Source of the DNA: Spinactinospora alkalitolerans
GTDB lineage: Bacteria; Actinomycetota; Actinomycetes; Streptosporangiales; Streptosporangiaceae
Length of the DNA stretch: 64,000 bases
Assembly (NCBI RefSeq): GCF_013408795.1
Contig: NZ_JACCCC010000001.1
Coordinates: 1,054,001-1,118,000 of the forward strand
Direction: 5' to 3'
Within the stretch, counting starts at the first letter, position 1, and each line of letters opens with the position of its first letter. Shown one piece after another: positions 26,009-33,058 of this stretch. The notes below the pieces were generated by a model. The model had not been told where the DNA came from. It did not search any database and worked only from the letters and a program-made list of their open reading frames with translations. A program made the position numbers and the translations under genes.

Positions 26009-27460
26009 CTAGTAGACGAACGCGGGGACGGGGGCGTCGCTGTCATCGGGCGCGTCCTCGTCCTTCGGCGGGACCAGGTGCGACGGCCCGGCCTTGACGT
26101 AGCGCCACAGCAGCCCGGCTTCGACGACCGCCAGCACGCCGTAGACGGCGGTGAAGACCGTGAGGGAGAGGGCCACCTCGGCCAGGCTCACGCCCGGTGA
26201 GACGCTGTCGGCGGTCATCAGCACGCCGTGCACGGTCCAGGGCTGGCGGCCCATCTCGGTGAGGAGCCAGCCGAAGATGTTGGCGGCCAGCGCCGCCGGC
26301 AGCGCCAGGATCGCGGCGCGGTAGAACCACCGGCTCTCGGGCAGCCGCTTCCCGCGCGTCAGCCACAGACCCAGGGCCGACACGGCGACACCGGCCATGC
26401 CCAGCCCCATCATCAGCCGGAACGACCAGTACAGGATGAAGATGTTGGGCGTGTAGTCACCGGGGCCGTAGTAGGCCTCGTACTGCTCCTGGAGGTCGTT
26501 GACGCCCTCGACGGTGCCGCCGAACTCCCCGGTCGCCAGGAAGCTCAGCACGTAGGGGATGTCGAGGTCGACGACGTTGGTGCGGGCGTCGGTGTCGCCC
26601 ACCGCGAACATCGAGAAGTGCGCGGCGTCCTCGGTGTTCCACAGCGCCTCGGCCCCGGCGAGCTTCATCGGCTCGTGCTCGGCTGCGAGCTTGGCCTGGT
26701 GGTCGCCCGAGAAGACGACCAGCACGCCGGCGATCAGGGTGACGATCATGCCGACCCGCATCGTCTTGCGGAACAGCTCCCGCTCGTCGGCGTGCGGAAC
26801 CTCGCCCGGTGTGCCGCCGTCGCCGTGGAAGCGGGACCGCAGCAGCTTGAAGGCGCTCACCGCCACCACGAACAGCCCTGCGACGATGAACGACGCGCTG
26901 ACCACGTGCAGGTAGGTCGACCATGCCTGCGGGTTGCTCAGGACGGCGCCGATGTCGCTGAGTTGGGCCCGGCCGGTCTCGGGGTTCACCTCGTAGCCGA
27001 CGGGGTGCCGCATCCAGGCGTTGGCGGCCAGGATGAAGTACGCCGAGAGGTTGCTGCCGATGGCCGCGGCCCAGATGCAGGCCAGGTGGATCCCCCTGGG
27101 CAGCTTGTCCCAGCCGAAGATCCACAGCCCGATGAACGTCGCCTCCAGGAAGAACGCCAGCAGGGCCTCCAGGGCCAGCGGCGCGCCGAACACGTCGCCG
27201 ACGAAGCGCGAGTACTCGCTCCAGTTCATGCCGAACTGGAACTCCTGCACGATGCCGGTGACGACGCCCATCGCGAAGTTGATCAGGAAGAGCTTGCCGA
27301 AGAACTTCGTGGCCTGGAGGTACTCGTGCCTGCCGGTCCGGTGCCAGGCCGTCTGCAGGCAGGCCACGATGACCGACAGGCCGATCGTCAACGGCACGAA
27401 TAGGAAGTGGTACACGGTGGTGATCCCGAACTGCCACCGTGCGAGGTCCAGTGCGTCCAT
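26009..27460 (-). CDS. cydA: Cytochrome d ubiquinol/menaquinol oxidase subunit I
   Basis: A 483-aa heme-bearing subunit of cytochrome bd. The heme b595 ligand region WQFGITTVYHFLFVPLTIG lies at the N-terminus. GRQPWTVHGVLMT is the quinol-oxidation (GRQPW) motif, and HEPMKLAGAEALW is conserved. The Q-loop is of the short kind. ATG 27460 (MDALDLARW) with GGAGAGG upstream is chosen over an ORF start at 27508, which would overlap the promoter palindromes. It heads the cyd operon. Confidence 0.96.
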   Translation of the reverse strand: MDALDLARWQFGITTVYHFLFVPLTIGLSVIVACLQTAWHRTGRHEYLQATKFFGKLFLINFAMGVVTGIVQEFQFGMNWSEYSRFVGDVFGAPLALEALLAFFLEATFIGLWIFGWDKLPRGIHLACIWAAAIGSNLSAYFILAANAWMRHPVGYEVNPETGRAQLSDIGAVLSNPQAWSTYLHVVSASFIVAGLFVVAVSAFKLLRSRFHGDGGTPGEVPHADERELFRKTMRVGMIVTLIAGVLVVFSGDHQAKLAAEHEPMKLAGAEALWNTEDAAHFSMFAVGDTDARTNVVDLDIPYVLSFLATGEFGGTVEGVNDLQEQYEAYYGPGDYTPNIFILYWSFRLMMGLGMAGVAVSALGLWLTRGKRLPESRWFYRAAILALPAALAANIFGWLLTEMGRQPWTVHGVLMTADSVSPGVSLAEVALSLTVFTAVYGVLAVVEAGLLWRYVKAGPSHLVPPKDEDAPDDSDAPVPAFVY

Positions 27461-27494
27461 GCCCGCCTCTCCAGCGCCAACGCTTCGACCACAA

Positions 27495-27528
27495 GTAGTA
27501 CTACACATCGTAGTTCTACGCCATGTAG
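27495..27528. promoter_or_regulatory. Clustered GTAGT/ACTAC inverted repeats upstream of cydA
   Basis: Three overlapping dyads lie 35-68 bp upstream of the cydA start: GTAGTACTAC (27495-27504), ACTACACATCGTAGT (27500-27514) and CTACGCCATGTAG (27516-27528). TACTAC/GTAGTA-type dyads are used by BlaI-family repressors in actinobacteria, so such a regulator is a candidate. No regulator gene of that family lies in this window. The remainder of the 515-bp gap holds the foldback element copy 2. Confidence 0.65.
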
Positions 27529-27629
27529 TAAGTCGATGGAATCGGTGCCCAGGTGAAGGAGGGGTGGGTCACGCCCGGACCGGAGGGCGGCGGGGCGCGC
27601 CTACTTCCGCGCCGATCCTGCCCTTGAGT

Positions 27630-27908
27630 CTCAACCTCGGCCACTGGGGGTCTTCGACATCACCCCCGGGAGGGATCCGCGGTGACTGGGCGATCCTCTC
27701 GCGTGGAAGGCCCCCAAAAGGGATCGCCCCGGCGCCGCGCCACCCACGCCGCCTGCTCGGGCGCCGGGACGCAACCGGGGTTTCGGCGCGCGGTGGAAGT
27801 GGGGATCACCGGGTCCGCCGTCCTCGGCCTCAGGGGGGTTGTGAAGCCTCAGCCCAAGGAGGGGCCCGCCCGCACGCCCATTCCGTCCCGGGGCCGAGGT
27901 TGAAACCC
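27630..27908 (+). repeat. Foldback intergenic element, copy 2 (divergent)
   Basis: The left end (AACCTCGGCCACTGGGGG, then CCCCGGGAGGG) matches the left end of the copy at 35291. The right end (CGGGGCCGAGGTTGAAACC) is its inverted counterpart. The middle is diverged from copies 1 and 3. It lies just downstream of the DUF305 gene. Confidence 0.65.
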
Positions 27909-27975
27909 ACGTCGACCTTGTGAGGCTTAGAAACACTGCGATGACCCCGGCAAGGCCAAGATCGCCGAGGAGAAC

Positions 27976-28656
27976 TCAGTAGGAGCCTTCGGGGTCGGCC
28001 CCGCGCTCCTCCAGCATGTCCGCCATCAGGTCGATCTCGCTCTGCTGGGCGGTGACCATCCCCTTCGCGAAGTTCACCACGATGGGCTCATCGGCCAGGC
28101 CGACGGCGGCCTCCGCCATGTCGACGCCGCCGAGGTGGTGCTCGGTCATCAGCCTCAGGAACAGGATCTCGGCCTCCTCGCCCTCGGCCTCGCGCAGCTC
28201 CTGCATCTGCTCCTCGGTCGCCAGCCCCGGCATCCGCTCGGGGGGCTCGCCGCCGGAGCCGTGTCCGTGCCCGGCCATCCAGGCCATCGGGGGTCGGGTG
28301 CCCCTGGCGCTCAGGCCCCACAGCGCCAGCCACCCCTGCATCCGGCCGATCTGGGCCTGCTGGGTGCGGGTGATGTCGTAGGCGACCGTATCCAGCGTCG
28401 GCTCCTCGGTCTCCTCCATGATGATCAGCGACATGTCCACCGCCTGGGCGTGGTGGGCGCTCATGTCGCGCAGGAACCCGGCGTCGGCCGAGCTCTCCAG
28501 AGGGTGGCCGGGCCGGCCGACGAGGTATCCGCACACGAGGGCCGCGACGACCAGCAGCGCGGCGACCGGTATGGAGATCCTCCTGCGCCTCGGGGCCTCC
28601 CGGGCCGGTGCGGTGCCGCCTTCGCCTTCGTAACTCACGGGAACCATCCTGGTCAT
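27976..28656 (-). CDS. DUF305 domain-containing membrane-anchored protein
   Basis: A 226-aa protein. One membrane segment at about residues 27-48 (ISIPVAALLVVAALVCGYLVG) is followed by an exported DUF305 four-helix (ferritin-like) domain. The paired-histidine motifs DMSAHHAQAVDMS and MTEHHLGGVDMAE are the family hallmark and suggest metal binding. Genes of this family often accompany copper or metal handling, but nothing here proves that. It diverges from the DUF3105 gene across a palindromic promoter region. Confidence 0.85.
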   Translation of the reverse strand: MTRMVPVSYEGEGGTAPAREAPRRRRISIPVAALLVVAALVCGYLVGRPGHPLESSADAGFLRDMSAHHAQAVDMSLIIMEETEEPTLDTVAYDITRTQQAQIGRMQGWLALWGLSARGTRPPMAWMAGHGHGSGGEPPERMPGLATEEQMQELREAEGEEAEILFLRLMTEHHLGGVDMAEAAVGLADEPIVVNFAKGMVTAQQSEIDLMADMLEERGADPEGSY

Positions 28657-28689
28657 TGGGGAGTTCCTAGGTGGATGTGTTCTGAGGGT

Positions 28690-28710
28690 CTATGCTCCCC
28701 CAGAGCATAG
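28690..28710. promoter_or_regulatory. Palindrome in the DUF305/DUF3105 divergent promoter
   Basis: CTATGCTC (28690-28697) and GAGCATAG (28703-28710) are perfect inverted arms around CCCCA. Each arm contains TATGCT, a -10-like hexamer, on opposite strands, so the two divergent promoters may overlap here and share an operator. No good -35 elements are visible. Confidence 0.55.
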
Positions 28711-28749
28711 GCACAGGTTGTCCGTCGATCCGTCATGGTGGGAGACAAG

Positions 28750-29415
28750 GTGGGGAAGAGTTCGGCGGAGCGCCGCCGGCAGAAGGCCGCGGAGATGCGC
28801 GCCCAGCGGCTGCGCGAGGAACGCAGGCGCAAGATCATCAAGACGACCGGCGTCACCGCGGCGGTCGTCCTGGTCGTCGGCGGCGTCGCCTTCGCGGGAT
28901 ACATGGAGTACCAGCGCCGCACGATCGACGGGCTGCAGGAGTTCGAGGGCCTCACCAACAACCACGTCACGGAACCCGTGGACTACGAGCAGAGCCCGCC
29001 CGCCGGCGGCGACCACCACGCCGCCTGGCAGAACTGCGGCGTCTACACCGAGCCCCTGGAGCCCTTGCACGCGGTGCACTCCCTGGAGCACGGCGCAGTG
29101 TGGGTCACCTACGACCCCGAACTCCCCTCCGACCAGGTCGAGCAGCTGGAGGCGCTCTACACCCCGGGCAGCTACGTCCTCGTCAGCCCCTACGAGGGGG
29201 ACATGCCGGAACCGGTCGTGGCCTCGGCTTGGAGCAAGCAGGTCGCCGTGGACGGTCCGACCGACGAGCGCCTGGAGAAGTTCCTCCGGCTCTACGAGCG
29301 CGGCTCCGAGGTCCCCGAGCCGGGAGCGGCGTGCTCCGGAGCGGTGGGCATGACCGCCGCGGAGATCGAGGAGGCCGGCGGCATCCAGGCCGAGGGCATG
29401 CAGCAGGGCCGGTGA
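28750..29415 (+). CDS. DUF3105 domain-containing membrane-anchored protein
   Basis: A 221-aa protein. A charged N-terminal helix (about residues 4-27) and one membrane segment (about 32-50, TGVTAAVVLVVGGVAFAGY) precede an exported DUF3105 domain. Conserved-looking histidines and cysteines are GGDHHAAWQNCGVYTEPL, HAVHSLEHGAVWVTYDP and AACSGAVG. I chose GTG 28750 with GGGAG upstream; an in-frame ATG at 28735 is the alternative. Its divergent partner is the DUF305 gene, with which DUF3105 genes are often associated. Function unknown. Confidence 0.8.
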   Translation: MGKSSAERRRQKAAEMRAQRLREERRRKIIKTTGVTAAVVLVVGGVAFAGYMEYQRRTIDGLQEFEGLTNNHVTEPVDYEQSPPAGGDHHAAWQNCGVYTEPLEPLHAVHSLEHGAVWVTYDPELPSDQVEQLEALYTPGSYVLVSPYEGDMPEPVVASAWSKQVAVDGPTDERLEKFLRLYERGSEVPEPGAACSGAVGMTAAEIEEAGGIQAEGMQQGR

Positions 29416-29439
29416 CCGATCCCTCCCGCCGGGCGGCCG

Positions 29440-29898
29440 CTACAGCTCGCCGGCCGGCAGGGCGGGGACGTTCTCGGTGATCAGATCGCTGATCTCGATC
29501 AGGGCGTCGGCCGGGGGAGAGTAGGAGGGCGGGATGGTCATCTCGACGTAGGCCTGGTGTCCCACCGCCGTGTACAGGGTCGGCCGGTCGGTCGGCTGCG
29601 GCAGCCACGCGACGTCGTTGACGACCGTCAACTGGGAGTCCGGCCTGAGGCCCTCCGGGCGCTGCACGCCGCAGCGCAGCGCGATCGCGGGCGAGCCCCA
29701 CGCCGCCGCGAACTCCGGATCGGGCCGTACCGTGACCCGCTCCTGGCCGTACAGGGAGTCGGGCAGCCCCGCCATCAGGGCGCGGCACGATTCGGCCGCC
29801 TGATCCCCCGGGGCGGGGGCCGGCATCTCGACGTCGCTGCTGCAACCGGCCAGCAGCATCAGCCCGACCAGCGCTCCACCCGTCGCCGCACGTCGCAT
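29440..29898 (-). CDS. DUF3515 family lipoprotein
   Basis: A 152-aa predicted lipoprotein with lipobox LMLLAGC (Cys at residue 19) and a short Pro-rich linker before a compact domain with three cysteines. DUF3515 proteins sit next to the RAM-domain gene and thiL in many actinobacteria, as here. It has no known function. It is convergent with the DUF3105 gene, 24 bp apart. Confidence 0.83.
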   Translation of the reverse strand: MRRAATGGALVGLMLLAGCSSDVEMPAPAPGDQAAESCRALMAGLPDSLYGQERVTVRPDPEFAAAWGSPAIALRCGVQRPEGLRPDSQLTVVNDVAWLPQPTDRPTLYTAVGHQAYVEMTIPPSYSPPADALIEISDLITENVPALPAGEL

Positions 29899-29922
29899 CA
29901 GCTCTTCGTTTCCGTTTCCGGC

Positions 29923-30156
29923 TCAGATGTTCACGATCGGGCACGTCAGCGTGCGCGCGATGCCGTCCAGCCGCTGGATCCGCGCGACCACCAGGCGTCC
30001 GAGGGCGTCGACGTCCTCGGCCTGCGCACGCACGATCACATCGTAGGGGCCCGTCACGTCCTCCGCCTGGGTCACTCCGTCGATCTCGGCGATCTCCCTG
30101 ACCACGTCGGCCGCCCGGCCGACCTCCGTCTGGATCAAGATGTAGGCCTGCACCAT
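29923..30156 (-). CDS. Stand-alone Lrp/AsnC ligand-binding (RAM) domain protein
   Basis: A 77-aa protein consisting only of the RAM/ACT-like domain of Lrp-type regulators (MVQAYILIQTEVGRAADVVREIAEIDGVTQAEDVTGPYDVIV), with no helix-turn-helix. Such proteins bind amino acids as oligomers but cannot contact DNA alone, so a partner is implied. GGAGGGG precedes the ATG at 30156. It is 24 bp upstream of the DUF3515 gene on the same strand and divergent from thiL. Confidence 0.87.
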   Translation of the reverse strand: MVQAYILIQTEVGRAADVVREIAEIDGVTQAEDVTGPYDVIVRAQAEDVDALGRLVVARIQRLDGIARTLTCPIVNI

Positions 30157-30296
30157 GAAACACCCCTCCTGCGTTCTGATGAGCACGCGCATGGCCGGGT
30201 CGCGCGCGCCGGGAACCGGGATCGGCCGGTTCCAGCCGGCCGGTGAGGCGCGGGTCTAGACCACTGCACTGAGAGCGTCACCGTACCCTGAGGGCT

Positions 30297-31256
30297 GTGG
30301 TGAGCACCATCGGGGACCTCGGTGAATTCGGGCTGATCGCCCGCGTCACCGCAAGATTCCCCCAAACGGACGACGTAATCCTCGGCCCCGGCGACGACGC
30401 GGCCGTCGTGCGCGCCGACGATCGGCGGGTGGTGGCGACCACCGACCTGCTGGTGGAGGGGCGGCACTTCCGGCGCGACTGGTCCGGCGCGCGTGACGTC
30501 GGGCACAAGGCCGCTGCGCAGAACCTCTCCGACATCGCGGCCATGGGTGCGCGCCCCACGGCGCTGCTCCTGGGATTCGCCGCCCCGGGGGACCTGCCCG
30601 CGGAATGGGCGGACGGGTTCGCCGAAGGGCTCAGCGCCGAATGCGCGGCCGCGGGCGCGGCCGTGGTGGGCGGCGACGTGGTCCGCGCCGACGCGGTGAC
30701 CATCGCGATCACCGCTCTCGGCGACCTCGGCGGGCGCGCCCCGGTGCGGCGCGACGGGGCGCGCCCCGGTGACGCCGTGGCCGTCATCGGGGACCTCGGC
30801 CTCTCCGCGGCCGGGTTCGCGCTGCTGCGGGCCGGGGCCGTGGAACCGGGGCCGTGCCTGGACGCCCACCTGCGGCCGGCCCCGCCCTATGCCGAGGGAC
30901 CGCGGGCCGCGGAGTTCGGCGCGACCGCCATGCTCGACGTCAGCGACGGGCTGGTGCAGGATCTCGGCCACATCGCCGAGGCCAGCGGCGTCGCCGTCGA
31001 ACTGGACGGCGCGGCGCTGCGGCCGGATCCGGCCCTGGAGCGCGCGGTGGAACGGCTCGCCGGCCTCGGCGTCGCGACCCGCGGCCCGCTCGACCTCATG
31101 CTGGCGGGAGGAGAGGACCACGCGCTGGCGGCCACGTTCCCCGCCGTCGGCGGTGTTCCGGAGGGGTGGACCCGGATCGGCTCGGTGACGGCCGGATCCG
31201 GTCTCGCACTCGACGGCGAGCCGCTGAGCGCGGCCGGGTGGGACCATTTCGCCTGA
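30297..31256 (+). CDS. thiL: Thiamine-monophosphate kinase
   Basis: A 319-aa PurM-like kinase that phosphorylates thiamine monophosphate to the pyrophosphate cofactor. Visible motifs are GEFGLIARVT, GPGDDAAVV, TTDLLVEGRHF, VVGGDVVRAD, MLDVSDGLVQDLGH and AGGEDHALAATF. Start codons GTG 30297 and GTG 30300 are adjacent. A -10-like TACCCT at 30284-30289 would start transcription almost at the start codon, so the mRNA is probably leaderless. Confidence 0.94.
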   Translation: MVSTIGDLGEFGLIARVTARFPQTDDVILGPGDDAAVVRADDRRVVATTDLLVEGRHFRRDWSGARDVGHKAAAQNLSDIAAMGARPTALLLGFAAPGDLPAEWADGFAEGLSAECAAAGAAVVGGDVVRADAVTIAITALGDLGGRAPVRRDGARPGDAVAVIGDLGLSAAGFALLRAGAVEPGPCLDAHLRPAPPYAEGPRAAEFGATAMLDVSDGLVQDLGHIAEASGVAVELDGAALRPDPALERAVERLAGLGVATRGPLDLMLAGGEDHALAATFPAVGGVPEGWTRIGSVTAGSGLALDGEPLSAAGWDHFA

Positions 31257-31544
31257 ATCCCGCCGGCCCCGAATTCCTCGTGACCGCCCGATCACACGGC
31301 GTGGTGATGTCGGTTTTGCGCGTCAAATCACGCTAAGCTCTGCCCCGCGTCATTGAAGGACGAATCGGGTCGCGGCCCCGTGGTGCGAGGCGGACCGAAA
31401 GTCCGGGTCCACGTCGCGGCCCCCGGCCGAGCCGGATCGCGAGGAGCGGTCGGCGGGAGCGCCGGGGGTCCTCCGGCTCGGCGCCACGGCCGGGAGGGCC
31501 GCCGACACGGACGGCTCACGAAGCGCGAGCGGAGGAGCGGGCTT

Positions 31545-32279
31545 ATGAGGCGGCACGGCGGCGCCGAGAGCGGCCAGCGCGGTGCGCACCGCGCGGAACC
31601 GGCGGACGCCGGGGCCTTCGCCACCGTCGGCCACGTGCTGGGCAGCACCGTCCCCAAGCGGGTGCGGCCCCCGCGGCTGCTGCGCGTCCTGCTCATCTCG
31701 GGGCTGACCGTCGGGCTGATCCTGTTCGGCTACAGCACGACCCAGATCTACCTGCGTTTCTCCGAGTCCCCCGCCCACCGGGAGCCCGCACCCGAGTCCG
31801 GCTACAGTGCCCCGCTCGCGCCGACGGCCCAGGACGCATCCCCCTCGGCCGCACCGAGCGCGTCGGCCTCGGCGGGGGAGGAGTCCGGCGCCGAGCGTGC
31901 CCGTACCGGCAGCGATGACGGGGACGAGGAGGCGGGGCCCGAGCCTGACGGGGCGGCCTCCGGCGGAGCCGTCGACCCGCGGATCTCCTACAGCGCCACG
32001 GAGTGGTCCGCCACCGACTTCGGCGGCCAGGTCGTGATCACCAACAACGGCAGCACGCCCCTCGACGGCTGGGAACTGAGGCTGGACTTCGCCGACGCGG
32101 ATGTGACCTCGGCCTGGGACGTCGAATGGGAGGCCACCGACAACGGCATCGTGGCGCGTCCGGCCCACTGGGAGGGCGCCATCGCTCCGGGGGAGTCCAA
32201 GACGGTCAACTTCACCGCCGAGGGGACGTCACCGGAGCCGAACGCCTGCTCGCTCAACGGCAGCCCCTGCGGGCTGTGA
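31545..32279 (+). CDS. Membrane-anchored family 2 carbohydrate-binding module (CBM2) protein
   Basis: A 244-aa protein. The N-terminal 45 residues are polar, followed by a membrane segment near residues 46-66 (LLRVLLISGLTVGLILFGYST), a long Pro/Ser/Ala/Glu-rich linker to about residue 145, and a C-terminal CBM2-like beta domain (about 148-244). The domain has aromatic residues EWSATDFGGQVVITNNG, GWELRLDF and AWDVEWEATDNG, and the two C-terminal cysteines. CBM2 binds cellulose, chitin or xylan. No catalytic domain is present. GGAGGAG precedes the ATG. A weak possible -10 lies near 31334. Function inferred only. Confidence 0.75.
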   Translation: MRRHGGAESGQRGAHRAEPADAGAFATVGHVLGSTVPKRVRPPRLLRVLLISGLTVGLILFGYSTTQIYLRFSESPAHREPAPESGYSAPLAPTAQDASPSAAPSASASAGEESGAERARTGSDDGDEEAGPEPDGAASGGAVDPRISYSATEWSATDFGGQVVITNNGSTPLDGWELRLDFADADVTSAWDVEWEATDNGIVARPAHWEGAIAPGESKTVNFTAEGTSPEPNACSLNGSPCGL

Positions 32280-32356
32280 CCCTTTGCGGCCCCTGATCCC
32301 GGCGGAGCCCGCCCGCATCCCGGAGGGGCCCGCCCACCGCCCCGGGCGGACACGAC

Positions 32357-32389
32357 GAGCGCCGCGGCGGCAGAGCCGTCGCGGCGCTC
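32357..32389. terminator. Convergent hairpin between the CBM2 gene and rpmB
   Basis: GAGCGCCGCGGCGGC, loop AGA and GCCGTCGCGGCGCTC form a 15-bp stem with one G-U pair. It lies between two convergent gene ends and has no T-tract. Confidence 0.7.
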
Positions 32390-32460
32390 AATGAGGAAGT
32401 CAGCGAGGGTTCAGGCCCCGGACCGAGGGCGAGGCGTGCGGCCGAAACGCGGCCTTGCGC

Positions 32461-32496
32461 GTGCCGTCGGCGCTACGCGCACTGCGGCGGCCAACC
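32461..32496 (-). repeat. 36-bp dispersed intergenic repeat, copy C
   Basis: The minus-strand copy with the most changes (GCCGACGGCAC instead of GCCGGCGGCAC, and GTTGGCCGCCGC at the other end). It lies between convergent CBM2 and rpmB genes. Confidence 0.7.
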
Positions 32497-32542
32497 CCAT
32501 CGGCCTCCGCTCCTGAACCTCTTCAGCGGACCCGCGCGCGGG

Positions 32543-32728
32543 TCAGCGGTCGACCTTGCCGGCCTTGAGGCAGGAGGTGCACACGTTCAGGCGCTTGGGC
32601 GTGCCGCCCACGCGCGTGCGCACGGTCTGGATGTTGGGGTTCCAGCGGCGGCGGGTGCGGCGGTGCGAGTGGGAAACACTGTTACCGAACCCTGGTCCCT
32701 TGCCGCAGACGTCGCAGACGGAAGCCAC
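32543..32728 (-). CDS. rpmB: 50S ribosomal protein L28
   Basis: A 61-aa ribosomal protein with the family motif [24 protein letters not shown]. The four cysteines C5, C8, C50 and C53 make this the zinc-binding form. GTG start at 32728, with GGAG five bases upstream. A strong -10, TATACT (32985-32990, minus strand), suggests a transcript with a leader of about 250 nt. Confidence 0.95.
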   Translation of the reverse strand: MASVCDVCGKGPGFGNSVSHSHRRTRRRWNPNIQTVRTRVGGTPKRLNVCTSCLKAGKVDR

Positions 32729-32984
32729 GGTAACTCCATTCAAGCGCTCGGGACGGCGTGCTGCCGCACGCGCGGACGACCCGAGAGAGGTCTGATGAAC
32801 AGGCAGGCCGGCGCGGAGCGCCAACCGTGGAAGCGTACACGACAACCGGCGCCCCCAACGAAACGAGAGGAGTCCGGCAACCCGTGCCCGCCGTGGTGCG
32901 GGACCGTCAGGAGGTTCCGGTGAGCCGGGAGATCCGGCACCGGGCCACCGATGGCGGACGGTACCCGACACGATGCTCCGCCAA

Positions 32985-33010
32985 GTATAGCCCGGCCCGG
33001 ATCCGTAAGA
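32985..33010. promoter_or_regulatory. Divergent -10 elements for rpmB and recG
   Basis: On the minus strand TATACT (32985-32990) is an excellent -10 for rpmB. On the plus strand TAAGAT (33005-33010) is a good -10 for recG. The -35 hexamers are poor. They lie in the 330-bp gap 32729-33058, which otherwise holds nothing recognisable. Confidence 0.5.
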
Positions 33011-33058
33011 TGCCACAGTGGCCTGCGCAAAGGATCATCGCCGTGTTGGGGGAGTCCA

